The translations under genes and the position numbers were made by a program. Of a stretch of DNA of 64,000 nucleotides, positions 22,521 to 34,800 are shown piece by piece. Position 1 is the first letter of the stretch. Each line of letters starts with the position of its first letter. The DNA is from Ulota crispa (Eukaryota > Streptophyta > Bryopsida > Orthotrichales > Orthotrichaceae): positions 5,242,539 through 5,306,538 of the forward strand of contig OY987248.1 in the NCBI GenBank assembly GCA_963920765.1. The letters run 5' to 3'. The notes beneath the pieces are model-generated. The model did not search any database. It was not told where the DNA came from and saw only the letters and a program-made list of their open reading frames with translations.

Positions 22521-23189
22521 CCTAACCTCGGTCTCTCCGCCCGAACTCCAGTTTGAACTGCAGATATAACTTAGTCCGAGTGGCCACTTTTCTAATCCAA
22601 TCCACCCACCCAACCACTCACCAGCAAGTACGATCACCAACAACAACAACCATGAAGAAAAAAACGTGCAACAACAAAAAGTTGCACATGAGGAACGTAT
22701 TGGAAAAGTGCTTACGATTTTGCTGGCGGAGTACTCGAGGAAGAAGGACTTCTGGTTTGAATTGCAAGGGCTAAAATCCCAAGTAGTCAAAATTCCAAGT
22801 AGTGAAGCTAAAAAGCTTGGGAGAATCGGAGATGTGAGCAGTGGTGTGTGAAGGTGGGTGTCACGATGACGAGAGCCACGGCCCACGAGAATAATAAGGT
22901 AGCAATTGGTGTTGGAATTTCTTGTTTAGAGGGCTGCCAGCAACCCTAATTTGCTCTTCTAGAATTTCCAGCGTCGAGAGAAGCGGAGGAAGAGTTGCAG
23001 AACTGAATGCCCACGTTTGATTCAACACTTGTGCGATTAGTGGTGCTCATCGCCGAACAATTAGAAGCGCAAGGCTGAGCTAAAATGCAACAATTTTCAA
23101 GTGTTGTCAGCAACGAAAAACCTTTGGTGAACAGGCGGGGTAATTATACCTTCTCTGAGCATGAAACTTCCATGAATGATGAGAAGTTG
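22521..23189. other. Region upstream of the DUF962 gene
   Basis: Mixed GC content with no recognised exon. Short open frames on both strands do not match known proteins. Confidence 0.4.
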
Positions 23190-23483
23190 TACACTGAATA
23201 TTGCGTTTAGGTTGCCCCATACTAATTTCTTGACATCTTACACTATTTAAATATTTACAGCTGCTACAGTAATCTTCATTGATAATTATTGCAATGAACA
23301 AATTTTAAAAGATCTAGCAACAACAATTAAGCTATTAATAGCTTCCAAGTAGCAAACCATGTGAAATCCAAATTTTTAGAGAATTACATGCACTTCCAAG
23401 TAGCCAAGTGATGAGTCACGAGGTAATTTTCCCGGGTAAGGCAACCTAATTGTCAAGGCAACCTAAATGCAATATTCAATGTA
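23190..23483. mobile_element. TA-flanked MITE, family D (copy 1)
   Basis: Ends TA-CACTGAATATTGCGTTTAGG and the inverse of TA-CATTGAATATTGCATTTAGG. TA on both sides suggests a Tc1/mariner-type target duplication. Related copies lie at 30114-30343 and 62616-62899. Confidence 0.75.
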
Positions 23484-23591
23484 GCAAAGTTGTGGAGTGG
23501 AAATAGGAATTGATGGTTTTCCATGAAGAACATGTGACTCCCTAATGGAGAATGAAGAATGGTTTACTTTTATGAAAACAGGAGGAGTTAA

Positions 23592-24416
23592 CCCCTAAGA
23601 GCCCAGGCCAATTTCACCAAAATCAAGGATTTTGGAGACCAACAATTTTGATGCATTGTATCTCAGTCAACTAGATGATTCACAAAAAGTGACCATTGAA
23701 AATAGTGAAATACCTACTTAGAAAACAACTTGCAAAATTTAGGAACAATTCTTCGTGGAAGATTATAACATTTCATTAAACAACATGTGATGATAAAATC
23801 TCATTTTTTGGTAGGTAGTTGCTTGTGAAAAGTTTGCAAGACTTGGTTTTGGTAGGTAGTTGCTATTTGATGATTTTTACAAAATTCTCTAAGCCCTTGA
23901 TTCCTCTTAAATTTTGTGAGCAACAAGATTAGATGTGTATGCACACTCTTGTAAATTATTGAAGATTGCACTTCTTTTCATGTCAAGTTTTAGGGCTTCA
24001 AATTGCTATTGCACAAAAAACAATGACTTGCACAGTTGGTGATGGTTGCCATAATAACGATCTAGAACATGCTTGAACCCTTGCCAACAACTTTCTCGCT
24101 ACCACAAAGCTTGTACAAGGAAGCTTGCAAGGGATATTGACCGGTTGCAGCATGTAAAATGTTGTTTGCGACCATGCCCCCGTCGCCCCGTACGGTATTT
24201 ATCCCAATCAAATCTCTTGCAACACTTGTAGAACATTTGGCTTTCCTCGCCATTACTCCATTGACATGGGCAACTTGAATGCCTTTGTAATTGTAGTTTG
24301 TAGCAAGACCAAAAAGTTAGATTCATTGCCTCAAAACAAGGCTTTAGAATCATGGAGGCAATACATGAGGCGCTAGGGCGCTCGGAGTTAAGGCTCATGA
24401 ATGGAGCATTCAAGGG
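23592..24416 (+). mobile_element. TTAA-type element, family B (copy 2)
   Basis: Preceded by TTAA (23588-23591), starts CCCCTAAGAGCCCAGGCC and ends GCATTCAAGGG. It matches 10162-10923 throughout, with a local duplication of ttggtaggtagttgct near 23815-23860. The right flank reads CTGA, a decayed TTAA. Confidence 0.7.
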
Positions 24417-24713
24417 CTGAAACTGAATTTTGGGCAAGGTGGAACATCTTGAAATATTTTCATGAAATTTTCCTTGAAAGACAAGAGGAATTGGCATCTA
24501 ACTCAAGTTGTTTCATAATTTTTGGAGCTTTATGGAACTAATTACAAAATTTTGAAGTGGAAAGGCCATAGGGCTCTAAAATGGTGCACCTCCTCAAATG
24601 TACACTCCCTGTATGTGCATTGTTGAAAGGCTATGAAATACAACATGTACAAATCAAGTACATTTGAGGAAGTTCACCATTTTAGAGGGTGCTTCGTATT
24701 AGAGCCTCCTACC
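24417..24713. repeat. Dispersed repeat, family F (copy 1)
   Basis: Matches 39310-39535 in inverted orientation over about 220 bases (ttgaaagacaagaggaa, tggaaaggccatagggct, ggtgcacctcctcaaatg). Ends are not sharply defined. Confidence 0.6.
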
Positions 24714-25899
24714 TTAGTATGAAAGGAGAGTGAGGGTGAAAGCAAGAAGAGTGAGGGTGAAAAAGGGATAAACCTAGATAACAACTTTGTGTGCAAAGAT
24801 TTTTTTCACCCCATTTTTCTCCTCTAAAGGTGAAGAGAAAAATTTCTCAATCTCCAAAAAATGGGGCCCCACAAGCATGTTCCCATTCTTTGAAGATTGA
24901 GAATAGGGTGAAGAAGGTGTGACTACCCTAACTACTTTGCGTGCTGGAAAATATTTTATAAGGGGGAAACCTCAGGAAATATGTCGCAGTTTAGGATCTG
25001 AGAGACGAAGACTCTAGTTTTGCTTGTTTCTTCCCAAACTTCGGTGCTGATCCTTTTGTACAAATCTCAAAATGGGTTGTCCAAAATTGCAGGAACGGCA
25101 AACTGTTTGCGGTGTAAGATTGTTTGGCGTCTTGCATTTTCCGACTCCAAAGCCACCATGGAAGTTCACTCTAACATTTGATATGGATACGTTTACAACC
25201 AACATTTCTAGTATTAATAATTCCTTCACACAACAGCTAAAAACCAAAATTGTAAGAACTTGAAATCTTCTTTTGGTTCAAAAAGTTAGGAGTTCGGTAT
25301 TAGGAACCACACTGAAATGCTTGCTTGGATGCTTTCAGGCATAATTACCTGAAATTACAATCAGCAACAAATGCGTAAAAGGAACCAACTAACTTCCAGA
25401 AAACATCGACATTGAAACAAAGAAAGAAAGAAAAAGATGTATAAGAAAATACCCTCTCTTATAAGTTTCAAATATTCAAATACAACAACAGTGGTTAAAA
25501 ACAATGAAAAAGTGCTTGGTCAGAAGAATTTTAGCTGCCATTCATTTGTCATTACTATTAAGAGAAGAAAGGAATGTTATAGATGTGTATCCCAATGAAT
25601 CGCAAACTAACCATTGGCTCTACACTACAGGAGAAGAGGCTTAATATTGAACAAAGCTACCCTGAGGCTTTGCATGAGAAAAGTTAATGTGAAGCTTTGC
25701 ATTGAGAAAAGCTACCTTGATGAAGTTTGCGTCGATACCTTGCTCAAAAGCAAGCAAGCCAGTGCTACAAGGACAGAGCTGCAAGGTGTAGAGTTTTGAT
25801 TCGATCATCAACACTACGAAAAAAAATATGGTATTCTAGTTTTGAGTTTAGGGATAGAATATTCACTTGGCAAAGGGATCTTGTTTGGAGTATGTAACC
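24714..25899. other. Downstream region of the HGL1-type gene
   Basis: Probably contains the 3' UTR of the GH31 gene just to the right. No independent gene is seen. A short direct repeat gagtgagggtgaaa occurs near 24729-24760. Confidence 0.45.
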
Positions 25900-28800
25900 C
25901 TACTCCACGTGGTTGTTGCTGAACTCATATTCATGAGAAATTTCAATGGGAGTGTCCTTGGACACAGGTCGCTCTTCGGACCAGAGCTCGAGCGTGCACG
26001 ACGCAGGGCACCAGTTGAGAACGCACAACTCCACCTGCCTCAGGTCGAATCTATTCGTCACTGCCAGACCAGTTTCGGTGTCGATAAGCATCCACTCTCC
26101 TGCACATCAGCAATTTTTGTTACACAAGTACTCTTGTACTTCGTTACAAACACTCCAAACACATTCTTTAGCAAAAAGACAAGAAATCAGTCTTTAGCAA
26201 AATGTCAGCTAAGTTTGGATGGGAGCCAGCTTCAAGTCCCAGGGGGAAGAGACGAGAAAGAGCGAGAGAATCGAGTAGGATGCAAGTCAGGTTTGGCAAC
26301 CAGGAAAATTCCCTTCCTTAGCAGCCTTGGTTGTGTCTCACTCAATTTGCTTTTGGTTAGTCTTGTATAGAGAAATTTAATTAAAAATTTGGTGAAATCT
26401 AATAATGCCATTTAATGATTGTTTGCAAAAGGTAATAAGAGGTCAAAGTCAATCGTTACAGAGCGTGAAACACTTAAAGGGTTTGTATTTCGAAATTCCA
26501 TCAAGTGTTGAACATTTTCGAAGGAGTGTTGGACATATCGTTAGGAGTTATTAGAGCTCACTGCTGGGTGAACTTGCGAGTATATTATCGTACCTTAGAA
26601 TCCGCCCAAGATTCAAGGCCATAGAATGTTGTTTCATGAATAAATTCCTTAGATCCGTTACAAGAAAACGTTGCAGACGCGATCCTTGAGCTCCGTTCAA
26701 TTCCCAAGTAGTTACCAACCATGCATTCTTCATAACTCATAATGGGAACCTAGTTCAAAGTCGTAACCGAATTCATTCATCTCAGATCCTTGCTAACACA
26801 ACTCACCACTCCCAGTGTCAATGACTTCAAGGATACCTCTACATCTGCCATCATGCCAAACTGCAATTCTCCAAAGAGTTATGCAATAGATAATGCAAAT
26901 ACATCTAAGGGGCAGTTCAAAATACATCATATCTAACAATCCTATTGGTTAAGAGCCCAAAGGTTGAAACTTGGCAACTCACACTACATCTCAAGTTCCA
27001 AGTCTTGGTGCATTGCATTTTCCCTAAATGACAAGGACTTTTGAAAATACTGGCAATAAGAAAGTCGAACTTCACTCAAGGTTTGGGTCAACCGTTTTGC
27101 TGAACCCAAGTCCCACCAATAGTTTTGCATAGCTTTCTGTAGTACTAGGATCTCGCGTAGAGATGGGACGTGGGACATGAGACGTAGTGTGAACCGCCTC
27201 TAAGATTTTTTTAATAGAAGGGAAGAACAGTAGATTGGTCTTACCATTAGGTCGGTCATCACCCTCGATGGCCGTCTCTCCGAACCCCAACTCGCCTCGA
27301 TGCTCGTGCTTTTGTCCATCGACAGCCGTGTACCTGACGACGGACTTGAGAGGGTGGTCCAACCGCATGAGCGGCCGAATGCGGAGCCTCACCAGTCGAG
27401 AAAACCCTCCGGAACCAGCTCCCACCGACCTCGCCTCAATCCTGGAGGTGATGTTCAACTTGTCCGGAGAATCCTTGGCCACCTGAATGCGCCGAGTCAT
27501 CACCAAACCCCCTCCGATGTCGCCTTCCAGGTCTAGCAACTCTTGCCCGTCCAGCGATGCCAATGAATGCCTGCAGTTTCCATATCAGAACTGTGCTTGA
27601 AAATGGATACCCTCAACATGACATCATCATGGAACCATAACTCGTTACACTTTCTAAACCCTAGTCTTAACCTGAAAAGCAATTCATCACGCTTCATATG
27701 TAGTTGTTATTAGATTGCCTCAATTTCTAGTAATTTCTTGTTCGCAATGGCAAGAGACGCAAACAAAAATTTTACAACTCAAATTCTTTATTGAGAGATG
27801 ATCTAAACTTGATGCAAGCGGTGTAGTATCTCAAAAGCAAGTATGTACTAGCTGTGCAAGAATTAAGGTGTCGCACTTTGGGTTACGTCACGATTAAGGA
27901 TCCGCTTCTTCTCAACGACATTCCTTCAAGTTAGTGTCAATGGTAACGGATATTCGCTTTCTAAGTAGTACTACTGTCATTACAGGACTTGTACATTAGT
28001 GGGTGTCAGAATTGAAAATTCTGCCCAAAGATAAAACTCTTGGATGATACTAGAAAAAAAACCAGAAAATAATTTGACACCTCAATATTAGCTACATGAT
28101 GAAATATTCAATGACGTGCTTGGTTATCCTAGATTTAAGGCCTACTTTCGAAAACCTGGTTTTTCCACCTTCCTACAAAACTTCTAACTCTGACGCACCC
28201 TATGAGAAAAGTTTGAATCTTTACACCATGTACAGTAAGTACCTGACAACTTTGAACTCCTCGGTGCATCCGGAAGAGCGCGACTCAGTGCCGCTGTACT
28301 CTTCGTAGCAGCCAGACTCGAACCTTCCTTCCAACCACTGGTAGCCGGATGGTTGGTGGCGAATGGAAATGATGCGACCTCCGATCCATGGCACCACTTT
28401 GACAATCAAGTTGCCGGATTCCAAGTCTATGGGTTGCAGTACATTACCAGGGCCCTTGACAGTTTCGTGCTCCTGAAAAACCTCGTCCAGGAATGACTGT
28501 CTCTTCTCTGCACCAAATCAACAAGAACCGAAGCTCCAGCATGTCATATAAGAACGGAAAAAAAAAAAAAGGTGAACGATACTACTCGATGGACACTCAG
28601 CTGTTTTCATTCATGGACATTTAGCCAAGTCATGCTACAGCTATCTTGCTAATTGAAGGTCACCCAAGTAAATTGGAAATGATGAGTTCTTGTTTAGTGA
28701 TAATGGATAGTGTAGTGTCCGGATTAGGTCGCTAACATATTTTGTACCCTTCGCCTCTCGACCACAAATTTTCTAGCTCTTCATTGCTCTTTGTACTGTT

Positions 28801-31800
28801 TCTTTCTTGTCATTTTGTCTAAATCTATTCTATCATATCTCAAGTTTTCTTTCTTGGAAGGAAATCTGATATGTCTTACATCTAGCGTGTTTGTAACAGA
28901 CGAGTGTGTCGAGGAAGGCAAATATAAAGATAACAGACAAACCTCTTTCAGCAAGCTCATGCTTGTGGTTCTTCGCCACAAGCTTGTCAATTTGAGTTGC
29001 TGCAGGCACGGGTATCCTGACTTCCTCTCCATCTTTGCTCTCCCATTCAACCTACACCATGATTGCCAGTCTTATGTCAGCAAATTCTTCTCCAAAACAA
29101 GAGTTATATTTGAAAACCAAATTACAACATTTCCATTTTAGGGCCATCTTGAATGCTACATTGGAAATAGAGAACTACAGAAACGACAAAGTTTACAGAG
29201 ACATGCATGGAGGAATGTTGAAAAATAATAGAATTGGAGACTTGAATGGTGTTTCAGCAAGTTTTTCTTGCTAGAAGCCCGGTATTTTCAGGCAGGGGTT
29301 TATGATTTCCGAATCAAAAAACGCTAATCACCGTGACCAATTCCAATGCAACATGGAAGTTCAACCTTTGAAAATTAGTACCTCAGTGCAATTCCCGAGA
29401 AGAAGCCGCACGTGCAATGTTCGATCAGGTCTTGTCCAGTGACCCTCGGACCGAGCAACCCTAACTATAACGTCACCGCCGTTATAACCATTCTTGCTGA
29501 GCACCTGCTGTTGCGCTTCATAAGTAGTAAACAAATAATTCCCACTTTCGAAACCAAAGCCATCCGCATCGTCCTCGTACAAAACCCCCTCCGCTTTTCC
29601 TGAACAATTCACACACACAAAAAAGGGATTTTGTTACCCTAGCTATAAAGGCCTAGTCGGAGGGTTCCTTTGCATTTTTCATGGCAACTTCTGTCCATAA
29701 TTTCTAGAGTTTTCACGAGGGCAGATGCCTTTACAAGAGAAAGCTTGCATGAAACAAACTTCCGCAGGATTTTTCAGATAAAGTACATTCATCTTCTGAT
29801 AATTTCTTTCTTTACGCCGGCTTAGTATACTACCAGTTTGTGAAGTTTGTAGACTTTAGGTGGAAAAAGCTTTAATCTATATAGGAACAAAGGATAAAAA
29901 GTAAGACTTTCGTGGTTGGTCAATTTGATCGCCATTTTGTAGTGGTAGACTGATTCCAGGGGTCTTTGGATCCAAAAATGGATTCAAACTTTCCAAATTT
30001 GATCACCTAGCGGTTAATTTTTAAAAATCTTACGATTTCTATTGAGTGAAAAAATCTGAGCTGTTTCCACCTCCAGGCTCACAAATTGGTCTGTATAGCA
30101 AAGCCCTTTTACATACATTGGATATTGCATTTAGGTTGCCTTGTTGCCTTACCCTAAAAAGTTACCTCATGACTCATCGTTTGGCAGAAGCCTTTTCTGC
30201 AACTTCGTTGTTGTTGCCAGTATTTTTAAAAACTGTTTATTGCAGTTATTATTGATAAAAGTTAATTTAGTAACAATAAGTATGTATGTAGTGTAAAATG
30301 TCAAGAAATTAGTGTGGGCAACCTAAACGCAATATTCAGTGTAGGGAAAGAGACCCCAGGTACAAAGTTTTGATGCCCCTATTTGCTTTGGGCTCTGTCC
30401 ACCGCACATTGGGCAGCAGAGTCTTACATCAATCATTCCCTTGTGCGAATTCCTTACAACATATTGAAAAAAACCACTAAAAATATGCCCCAGAAGAAAA
30501 AGAGTACGTGGCAAAAAGAACCTCTGTGAGAGAAAGAGTGAGTGGCATTATCGAAAACTTACCTTTATTGTCAAGAGCGACTAACAAGGTGATAGTATCC
30601 GTGAGCTTGGATTCACCAACATGCTGAATAACTGGACCTGTTGGGACAATAGCTCCTCCTTTCAAGAATAGAAGAGGAAGTTCCTGCACCAAGCAACAGA
30701 AAAAAAGAATAGCAAAGTCAAGAAGAATGTGAAGAGTGAATTTAAAAAAAATTAAGAGCAAGCCCATTTATTAAGGAAAAAACCTTCGATGCTTCCTACC
30801 GGATTGTCATCGTTGAAATGGAATCGGTGCCAAATGCCTTTGGGAAGAGCAATCTCGAAATCCTTACTGGAATTCTTCGAAGTAGGACTGTCAAATAAAC
30901 ACAGATAGATGTCATAAATCAGTAAAACTAGTTGTACAGCCTACTTGAAATTTCTTCAAAGAAAATGGCGCTTTTTTGGTGATATATAACAGAGTTAGAG
31001 ACAAAAATATCCATTCCTCACTGAGACGCTTTCCTAGACAGTCATTTCATCACCATAAAAATGTGAAAGGGAGAGGAAAAATATCGTAATCTGAAGTGGA
31101 GAAGCAATAATAAAAAGCATTAGAAAAGCATGTTCAAATCATGGTTAGAAGGGCTCCTAAAGTCATTACTAGTCAACCACCACTACACCAACAATCTTAG
31201 AAGACGCTCTTGCTTAAGTTATGGCGCTTTCAAGTTTTAATAGAATAATCCAAAATCAAAAAGGCGTTGGTGGACGTTGATGAGCATGACATACTCATTT
31301 TGAGTTGGAAGTACAGAATTACAAATGGCAAGGATCAAAGACATGGTAGACTACATCTAAATTTTGATCACCATTTATGCCCTCCATTGGCTTTTAAAAC
31401 ATGAAATTTAGTTTTAAGTATTGATGAGGAATTGATCATGGGGAAAGAACCTGAGTGAAGAATAAAAACAAATTGTCGTCATCTCAAACCCAACAATAGG
31501 TGTTCTAAGGTTGATTCATCAACTTACCAAGCAGAAACGAGAATAGGTCCCATCAAGAAACTGTCTTCTCTTTTCCTTAGCAAAGGATCGCTGGGATCTA
31601 TCCAAACACAAAACAATGCATTAACCGACTCTCATTAGTTCAATGTTAAGGGTTAGAGTTTACGGTTTAAGGATTCAATTACACATCGGCAAGAGAACAA
31701 ATCTGAAAACGTACCAGCAAAGAATAGGGGAGTCATAACTGGGACGCCCTTTTTGTGAGCCTGGTAAAAAAGAGTATAAAAGTGTGGCAAGAACCGATAT

Positions 31801-34800
31801 CGTCTTTTGAGAGCAGTTCTACAAAGCTCTTCCACCTGCAGAAAAAGTGTGTACAGAGATTTTTTGAAGTGCTCCTGTGAATTTAACAATCTTGGTATTG
31901 TTGAGGAAAGAGTAAAGGGATCTCGTTTTCACAACATAAGCCAAAAAGATAAAAACAAATATCAGTTTTGAACTAACCTCTGAGCCAAAGGACCAAGGCT
32001 CCTGGTCGATGGTTCCCTGCTCAGAGTGGCCTCTAGCAAAGGGCATCATGGCTCCAATACCCATCCATCGAATGAACAATTTCGGAGTGGCATCTCCAGC
32101 AAATCCACCAATATCAGGGCCTACAAATGGTTGCCCACTTAAACCCTGCTCATACCAAATTCATAAACATCTGACAATGGGAGTACAAAGCAAGGAAATA
32201 ACAACCATAAAAGCATCCAGAAACAATGAGCAAGGAGATCGATAAAACAACAGAAAGTTAATCAAATGAAATAGCAAAAAAACCGTACGAAACTTGAATC
32301 TACCGGATAAAAACCAACCAAAATTTTGAAAACGTCTAATTGTAGAATAAATGTAAATGCAACATCCAGTGCGTACACTCAAAAAACTAGTTCAAAATGA
32401 AAAATGCTAAATTTTTGTCAATGAAGCTCAAAGTTTTCCCAGACAATACCTAGAAAAGCAGTACAAATACAAACAAAAATCAATGCTCACCATGTTGATA
32501 GCCATAGGAATGCTCATGCCCAAATGGTCCCACGTGGACAAATTGTCACCAGTCCAAGTAGCAGCAAATCTCTGACCTCCAATAAACCCTGCTCTTGTCA
32601 ACACAAATGGCCGCTTCTCCCTGTTAGCCTGTAGCATTCCTTCAAAAGTTGCTTGGGCTTGGAAATTGCCATAAACCTACCCAAGAACAAAAAAAAGGCC
32701 ATTTCAGTATGCAACATTCTACAAGCCAACTTTTAAAATACTATCTACATTTAATCATCATATTCATTAAAGTGGGAAAACTGCAAGTCTCAAATATGAA
32801 ATTTAGCTCCAGAAGAAGGTTAACTTTGACTTTGGCATGAATGAAAAGTCTATTGGGAATGATTTAACTATCTAAGCCTCATGAACCTAGATGACAAATT
32901 CCGTCCTTGATTCCTTTGTTAGAATGTAGACCCTACAAAGAACCGCCATGTTCCTTCTCCAAGAAATTCTTGGGTCCCCCATATGCAACCCCACCATAGT
33001 TGGATGTAGTATGATGGTAGGCACCTCACCATTGCACAAGTTTGAACTCATGACCACCTCATTGGTGTATCACTAAGACATGGCCACAATATAGCTCCAC
33101 TACTTGATACCAAGTTTCATTGTCATTGTTGATTGTGCTATTGGCCCCAAAATTTACACAACGATTTGCATTGAGTTTGATAGCTAACAATCTCAAAATA
33201 TGGATATTCATCCGGATTTTTTGAATATGGAGTAACAATGAATATTGTGGGATGGCACATACGTTGTGGTAGTATTTGTGGGGTCGAACACCTCCAAGCT
33301 CCTCGTCTCCTCGATGAATATTAGTTTCTGGCATTGTTTTAGACACCGTCTGCACACATAATTCTTATTATCAGTCCTTCACTTTGTAAAAAAGCATCTT
33401 TCTAACCACCAATAAGTAACCAAGCACAAACGAACTGAAACAAAAGTTGTTGGTCTCATACACCACAACTCTTGTAAAAAATTGCATCTCAAAATTCTCC
33501 CCTAGTAGATTCATTAACTTATGAAAAATGAATTAATGTTAATCAGCTAGAAAGACGGTTTAATAGAAAGGTAATATTTACGTAAACAGTTATCATTATA
33601 CAACAGAACCTTTCTAAAAGCATACTGCCGAAATGAGTAACCTCCATAAACAAATAGCAACTTCTTGGTCCCAACTCTCAACCCCGGTCCTAACGATTTC
33701 CTAGTTACAATAAGTCAAGAGATTCAGAAACAATACAAAGTTTGTCAAACAAAATGGCAAAAAAACCAGTTAGAACTCGAAATTATTAGATAAAGACCAC
33801 CCAAAATTTTAAAAATGCCTAATTATAGGGTACAAATATAGGCAATATCTAGTGCATGTACTAGAAAACCGGTTGAAATTGAGTAATGCTGGATTTTTTT
33901 GTTGAAGTTCAAAATCTCCCCAATAAATGTTAATGCCACGTGTTGCACGCTAACATTAATACCATTTCCATTACATTGAAACTTGACTTAAGATTAAATT
34001 GACGTTGGACATTAGGATTATATGAATTACCAGATTAGAAACTCTCAGTTTAAGGGGAGAAGGGGTTCATTAAATGATGTGCAACATACCTTGAACACAG
34101 CCGGCTCATTCATGTCGTTCCAGATCCCATCCACACCGTTGGATACGAACTTCTTAACCAGTTCTATCCACCACTTGCGAGTTTTATTATTTGTAAAATC
34201 CGGGTACACTGTAGCCCCTGGCCAACACTCACCTGGTACATATTCGTTGATACCACGTGTCAAGGTTTGAATAAGTATAAACATACTTACTGCAATTGTG
34301 CAAGATCTTTAGTCTTACTAGTTCATCTTCCATTTACACAAACTTCAATAACATATTCATTGTGCTGGTAAAGTGGAAAGTAAAGCTAGATGGTGGTAGA
34401 CAACCATCCATCCCTTTTCCTAAATTTCGTGAATGATTATCACCGTTTTGGTTAAAAGAGCATAAGTAATGAGTTGTAAGCATTGTAACAAAATAGGGAG
34501 TTTTTTACTACCGCTCCCTCGATGCAAGACTATAGAAAGTTAAAAAGTGGTTGTAGGTTGCAAACGCCTTTTTGCAAGGTTGATAAACCTGCAAAGGACT
34601 GGCAGCTGTTGCCAGTTTTTCTCTTGTTATATGGCTTCTAAAATGGGAAAAATGAGTATCTATAACAATAATAGATACTGATTTTTGGAATCTAATGCTT
34701 TTTATACTTACGGTTCATTCTTTTTTCAAGATTTGTTTGTGTACACGTGTGTTAGCAAGGATCACTTGTACAACAAATGAAAAGGCCACAAAAATCCTAC

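Noticed and set aside
25867-26370. 167-codon plus-strand frame
   Set aside because: Antisense to the last exon of the HGL1-type gene, with no homology of its own.
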